Shown here one piece after another: positions 5,437 to 7,384 of a stretch of DNA of 7,384 nt. The stretch is taken from the NCBI GenBank assembly GCA_023489135.1, contig JAMDCE010000468.1, positions 1-7,384 of the forward strand. The letters are read 5' to 3'. Position numbers and translations under genes: made by a program. Below the pieces are notes generated by a model. It was not told the DNA's origin. It searched no databases and saw nothing but the letters and a program-made list of their open reading frames with translations. This DNA comes from Chloroflexota bacterium (GTDB taxonomy: Bacteria > Chloroflexota > Chloroflexia > JAMDCE01). Numbering within the stretch: the first letter of the stretch is position 1; each line of letters opens with the position of its first letter.

Positions 5437-6207
5437 TTACCTTCCCAGGAAGGCGGGCGGTCGTTTCTCCAGAAAGGCTCGTACGGCTTCATTCTTGTCC
5501 TGGGTCCCCCAGAGCTCTCTCAGATACTGTGTTTCCAACTCCAGAGCTTCAGTCAGCGGCAACTCGAGCCCCTCGTTGACCGCACGCTTGGCCAAGTAGA
5601 GCGCCACCGGCGCTTTGGTCGCTATTCTTCGGGCCAGATCCATGGCCCGCTCCAGCACCTCTTGCTGAGGCACCACTCGATCGACCAGTCCAATCCTCAA
5701 AGCTTCGTCGGCGTCGATCATTTCGCCGGCGAAGACCAGTTCCTTGGCCCGGCCCAAAGGAATCATGCGCGAAATGAATTGCGTGCCTCCGACAATGCCC
5801 ATGTTGATCTCCGCCAGGCTGAATCGCGCCTTCTCCGAAGCAATGCGTATGTCACACATCAACGCCAGGACGCATCCTCCGCCCAGGGCCAATCCGTTAA
5901 TGGCCGCGATGACTGGGCGGGGAAAGATCCGAACTTGCTCCCGCACACCGTTGTTCCGGCGAGTGTAAGCCTCTCCGCTCGCGGAATCCAGGGTCAGGAA
6001 TTCCGTTACGTCAGCCCCGGCCACAAAGGCCTTTTCCCCCGCACCGGTGATTACCACAGCTCTGATCCCATCGTCTCCCGCCATCTCGCCAAAAAGCTGA
6101 CCCAGTTCTTCGTATGCTTCAGAGTTCAAGGCGTTTACAGGAGGACGGTCGATGGTCACAATAGCCACGTCACCATCGCGCTGCCATCTGCAGTATTTAG
6201 CTATCAC
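5437..6207 (-). CDS. Enoyl-CoA hydratase/isomerase family protein (crotonase fold), first catalytic Glu replaced
   Basis: 256 residues, the usual family length. The start is GTG (6207-6205) with GGAG(AG) 5-7 bases upstream. A nearby ATG overlapping that site is out of frame and closes after 7 codons. Family marks: PVNALN (23-28), oxyanion-hole segment AFVAGADVTEF (60-70), and GLALGGGC (105-112) with the second oxyanion Gly. SLAEINMGIVGG (130-141) holds Glu133, which matches the second catalytic Glu of rat mitochondrial hydratase (Glu164). The residue matching the first (Glu144), exactly 20 before it, is Val113 (codon GTC at 5871-5869). Lacking that Glu while keeping the other is seen in enoyl-CoA isomerases and other non-hydratase members, so simple hydratase activity is doubtful. 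The role could be fatty-acid or CoA-ester metabolism in the cytoplasm. It follows rimM by 35 bases. Confidence 0.88.
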   Translation of the reverse strand: MIAKYCRWQRDGDVAIVTIDRPPVNALNSEAYEELGQLFGEMAGDDGIRAVVITGAGEKAFVAGADVTEFLTLDSASGEAYTRRNNGVREQVRIFPRPVIAAINGLALGGGCVLALMCDIRIASEKARFSLAEINMGIVGGTQFISRMIPLGRAKELVFAGEMIDADEALRIGLVDRVVPQQEVLERAMDLARRIATKAPVALYLAKRAVNEGLELPLTEALELETQYLRELWGTQDKNEAVRAFLEKRPPAFLGR

Positions 6208-6242
6208 AATCGCTCTCCATTTCGGAAACCAACTCTGTCCCG

Positions 6243-6839
6243 CTACTCAGTTCCTTCGTCTTCTTCACCCTCAAGAAGGCCGGGCAGAGGCCTTATCTCC
6301 AGGCGTCGTGCGTCCGGATCTACCTTTTTGACAACCTCTTTTATGGCCGGGATCAAAATTTCCTTACCGTTACCCTGCACCACAAACACATCATTCGCGG
6401 CGCTCGTCAATACTTCCACCACCCGGCCAATAAACTGCCCTGTTTCGGTCCAAACGTCGAGACCGACCACCTGGTAATGGTAGTACTGGTCCTGCTCCAA
6501 TGGCACAGCCTCTTCGACAGGTACAAAAAGGAGGGCTCCTCGCAACTCCCCCGCCCTTTCGGGGTCGTCATAGCCCTCCAATTTCAGAATCACGTGACCC
6601 TTATGATATCTTACGCCCTCTACGCGATGGGGTCGGTGCTCACCGCCTACGTAGACAGTTTCGAGGGTCTTGAATCTGTTCGGAAACTCGCTGAGAATCC
6701 GTGCCTTTATCTCACCGTGGATCCCAAACGTTCCCACGATTTCGCCAACAATAAGATAATCTAGCTTCTCCTGGTCTGGCTGTCGACGAGATAGTTGACG
6801 ACGTTGTGCTTCCGTTCTCTCACTCTTCGGCTTAGCCAT
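6243..6839 (-). CDS. rimM: Ribosome maturation factor RimM
   Basis: 198 residues, ATG start with AAGGA 6 bases upstream, stop TGA. The N-terminal RimM domain (about 28-110) opens with YLIVGEIVGTFGIHGEIK, the family signature. The PRC-barrel domain (about 117-188) has YYHYQVVGLDV, NDVFVV and ILIPAIKEVVKKVD. Residues 1-26 are a Lys/Arg/Gln-rich extension before the usual start of the family, and the tail 187-198 is acidic. Family knowledge: RimM binds ribosomal protein S19 and helps assemble the 30S head and process 16S rRNA. It fits its place after rpsP and khpA. The usual next gene, trmD, is not downstream here. Confidence 0.95.
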   Translation of the reverse strand: MAKPKSERTEAQRRQLSRRQPDQEKLDYLIVGEIVGTFGIHGEIKARILSEFPNRFKTLETVYVGGEHRPHRVEGVRYHKGHVILKLEGYDDPERAGELRGALLFVPVEEAVPLEQDQYYHYQVVGLDVWTETGQFIGRVVEVLTSAANDVFVVQGNGKEILIPAIKEVVKKVDPDARRLEIRPLPGLLEGEEDEGTE

Positions 6840-6907
6840 CAGTCGTCCTTGCGCGCTGCCCAGCGATTACTCCAGCCACTTTCTGGGCGGACTAAATAAC
6901 CGCCACT

Positions 6908-7138
6908 CTAGCCGATTTCTAAGACGGCCGGCCTTCCCTCCTTGACGGAGGCAACGTTCATAAGAATTCTCATCGCCTTGGCGATCCGGCCTTTCTTCCC
7001 GATTATTCTTCCCATATCATCCGGCGCGACCGAGAGCTGAACCACCGTGAAATGATTGCGCAGCGTCTCCGTCACATGAACTGCCTCCGGTTCATCAACC
7101 AGAGAAGTAGCCATGTACGTAACGAGATCTTTCATCAC
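6908..7138 (-). CDS. khpA: KhpA-type KH-domain RNA-binding protein
   Basis: 76 residues from GTG (7138) or 75 from the ATG directly after it (7135); stop TAG. GAGGAG at 7152-7147 is 8 bases before the GTG and 11 before the ATG. The 8-base spacing matches other genes here, but the family usually begins MKDLV, which favours the ATG. The whole protein is one KH domain with the RNA-binding loop GKKG (47-50) in IIGKKGRIAKAMRIL. The start, DLVTYMATSLVDEPEAV, is typical of the YlqC/KhpA family. Family knowledge: it forms a small RNA-binding dimer, often with KhpB/Jag, linked to cell envelope and division control in Gram-positive bacteria. It lies between rpsP and rimM as in many bacteria. Confidence 0.93.
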   Translation of the reverse strand: MMKDLVTYMATSLVDEPEAVHVTETLRNHFTVVQLSVAPDDMGRIIGKKGRIAKAMRILMNVASVKEGRPAVLEIG

Positions 7139-7176
7139 CTTGGGCGCTCCTCACCTTCACCCTAATCCCAGCTTCC

Positions 7177-7200
7177 TACTCCCCACCAAGAACCGCGCAG
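7177..7200. repeat. Inverted repeat arm 1, in the rpsP-khpA spacer
   Basis: These 24 bases are the reverse complement of 7361-7384 except at one position (23 of 24). Similarity may continue inward for about 8 more bases with one or two changes. In the rpsP transcript the two arms could pair into a long stem that encloses the rpsP stop codon, with one A-C mismatch. The other arm reaches the window edge, so the true length is unknown. Confidence 0.8.
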
Positions 7201-7229
7201 AAAGAGGCGTCGGGTGGCATACCAGACTG

Positions 7230-7384
7230 CTACTCGGCCGCTTCCTTGCCTTCGCTCTCTGCAGGCGCGGCGGCCTCTTGTACAACGCCGGCTCGCTTCA
7301 GCAGCTTCGCCGCCGTTTCGCTGGGCTGCGCTCCCTTAGCCAGCCAGGACCGCGCCTTCTCTGCGTGGTTCTTGGTGGGGAGTA
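7230..7384 (-). CDS. rpsP: 30S ribosomal protein S16, C-terminal part
   Basis: The frame enters from the right edge (first two bases belong to a split codon) and ends with TAG at 7232-7230: 50 residues visible. The segment AEKARSWLAKGAQPSETAAKLLKRAG, read in two parts, matches the S16 C-terminal consensus (a W-L-x-x-GAQP-S/T-x-T core, then a basic helix). It is followed by an acidic, Ala-rich tail of about 15 residues. S16 is a small-subunit protein needed for 30S assembly. Position before khpA and rimM supports the call. The N-terminal half is outside the window. Confidence 0.85.
   Translation of the reverse strand, partial: LPTKNHAEKARSWLAKGAQPSETAAKLLKRAGVVQEAAAPAESEGKEAAE
7361..7384. repeat. 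Inverted repeat arm 2, inside rpsP
   Basis: Partner of 7177-7200, lying inside the S16 coding frame (codons for LPTKNHA). Because it touches the last base of the window, the repeat may extend further. A coding segment with a reverse copy shortly after its own stop is odd. It could be a template-switch event, a functional long stem, or an artefact if the window edge is a contig end. Confidence 0.8.

Noticed and set aside
5353..6477. 374-codon plus-strand frame spanning the crotonase gene and its flanks
   Set aside because: It crosses three well-supported minus-strand genes or gaps, has no family resemblance and is explained by codon bias on the opposite strand.

Overview
The window reads as chromosomal DNA of a bacterium with moderately high GC. 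Chloroflexota (Anaerolineae-like) is my best guess. It rests mainly on the Ala/Thr/Pro-rich linker that follows the signal peptide of the two ABC solute-binding proteins, a habit common in that phylum. This is inference from style, not a phylogenetic result. Every gene I can support lies on the minus strand, so the window reads biologically from right to left.

Right part (7384 to 5437): the 3' end of rpsP (ribosomal protein S16), then khpA (KH-domain RNA-binding protein), rimM (16S rRNA processing/30S maturation factor) and an enoyl-CoA hydratase/isomerase-family protein. This is the classic ribosome-maturation cluster, but the usual next genes (trmD, rplS) are absent here. Instead come the crotonase-fold gene and, 47 bases further, an O-antigen ligase/polymerase-type membrane protein (5389 to 3806). 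All gaps are under 100 bases and no convincing terminator separates these genes, so one long transcript is plausible. The crotonase homologue has valine where the first catalytic glutamate of enoyl-CoA hydratases normally sits. A 24-base inverted repeat (23 of 24 matching) joins the rpsP coding region to the rpsP-khpA spacer and touches the window edge.

Left part (3805 to 1): two tandem paralogous ABC-transporter sugar-type solute-binding proteins. One is complete (592 aa, 3142 to 1364). The other is cut by the window edge (first 213 aa, 639 to 1). No permease or ATPase gene is present, so they are either orphan binding proteins or the transporter lies further left.

The two non-coding stretches upstream of the binding-protein genes (about 660 and 720 bases) are the most interesting part. 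Each has a strong sigma70-type promoter (exact TTGACA, 17-base spacer, extended -10) about 500 to 570 bases before its start codon, which predicts unusually long 5' leaders. The leader of the complete gene begins with a perfect 24-bp palindrome at about +4 to +27, placed like a repressor operator. The leader of the truncated gene holds a compact three-way-junction fold, further GC-rich hairpins and a hairpin followed by TTTT, an arrangement resembling a riboswitch or attenuator. A hairpin plus a 32-base block is conserved between the two leaders shortly before the start codons. I did not recognise any known RNA family. The candidate undescribed system is therefore a pair of duplicated solute-binding-protein genes under structured-leader control.
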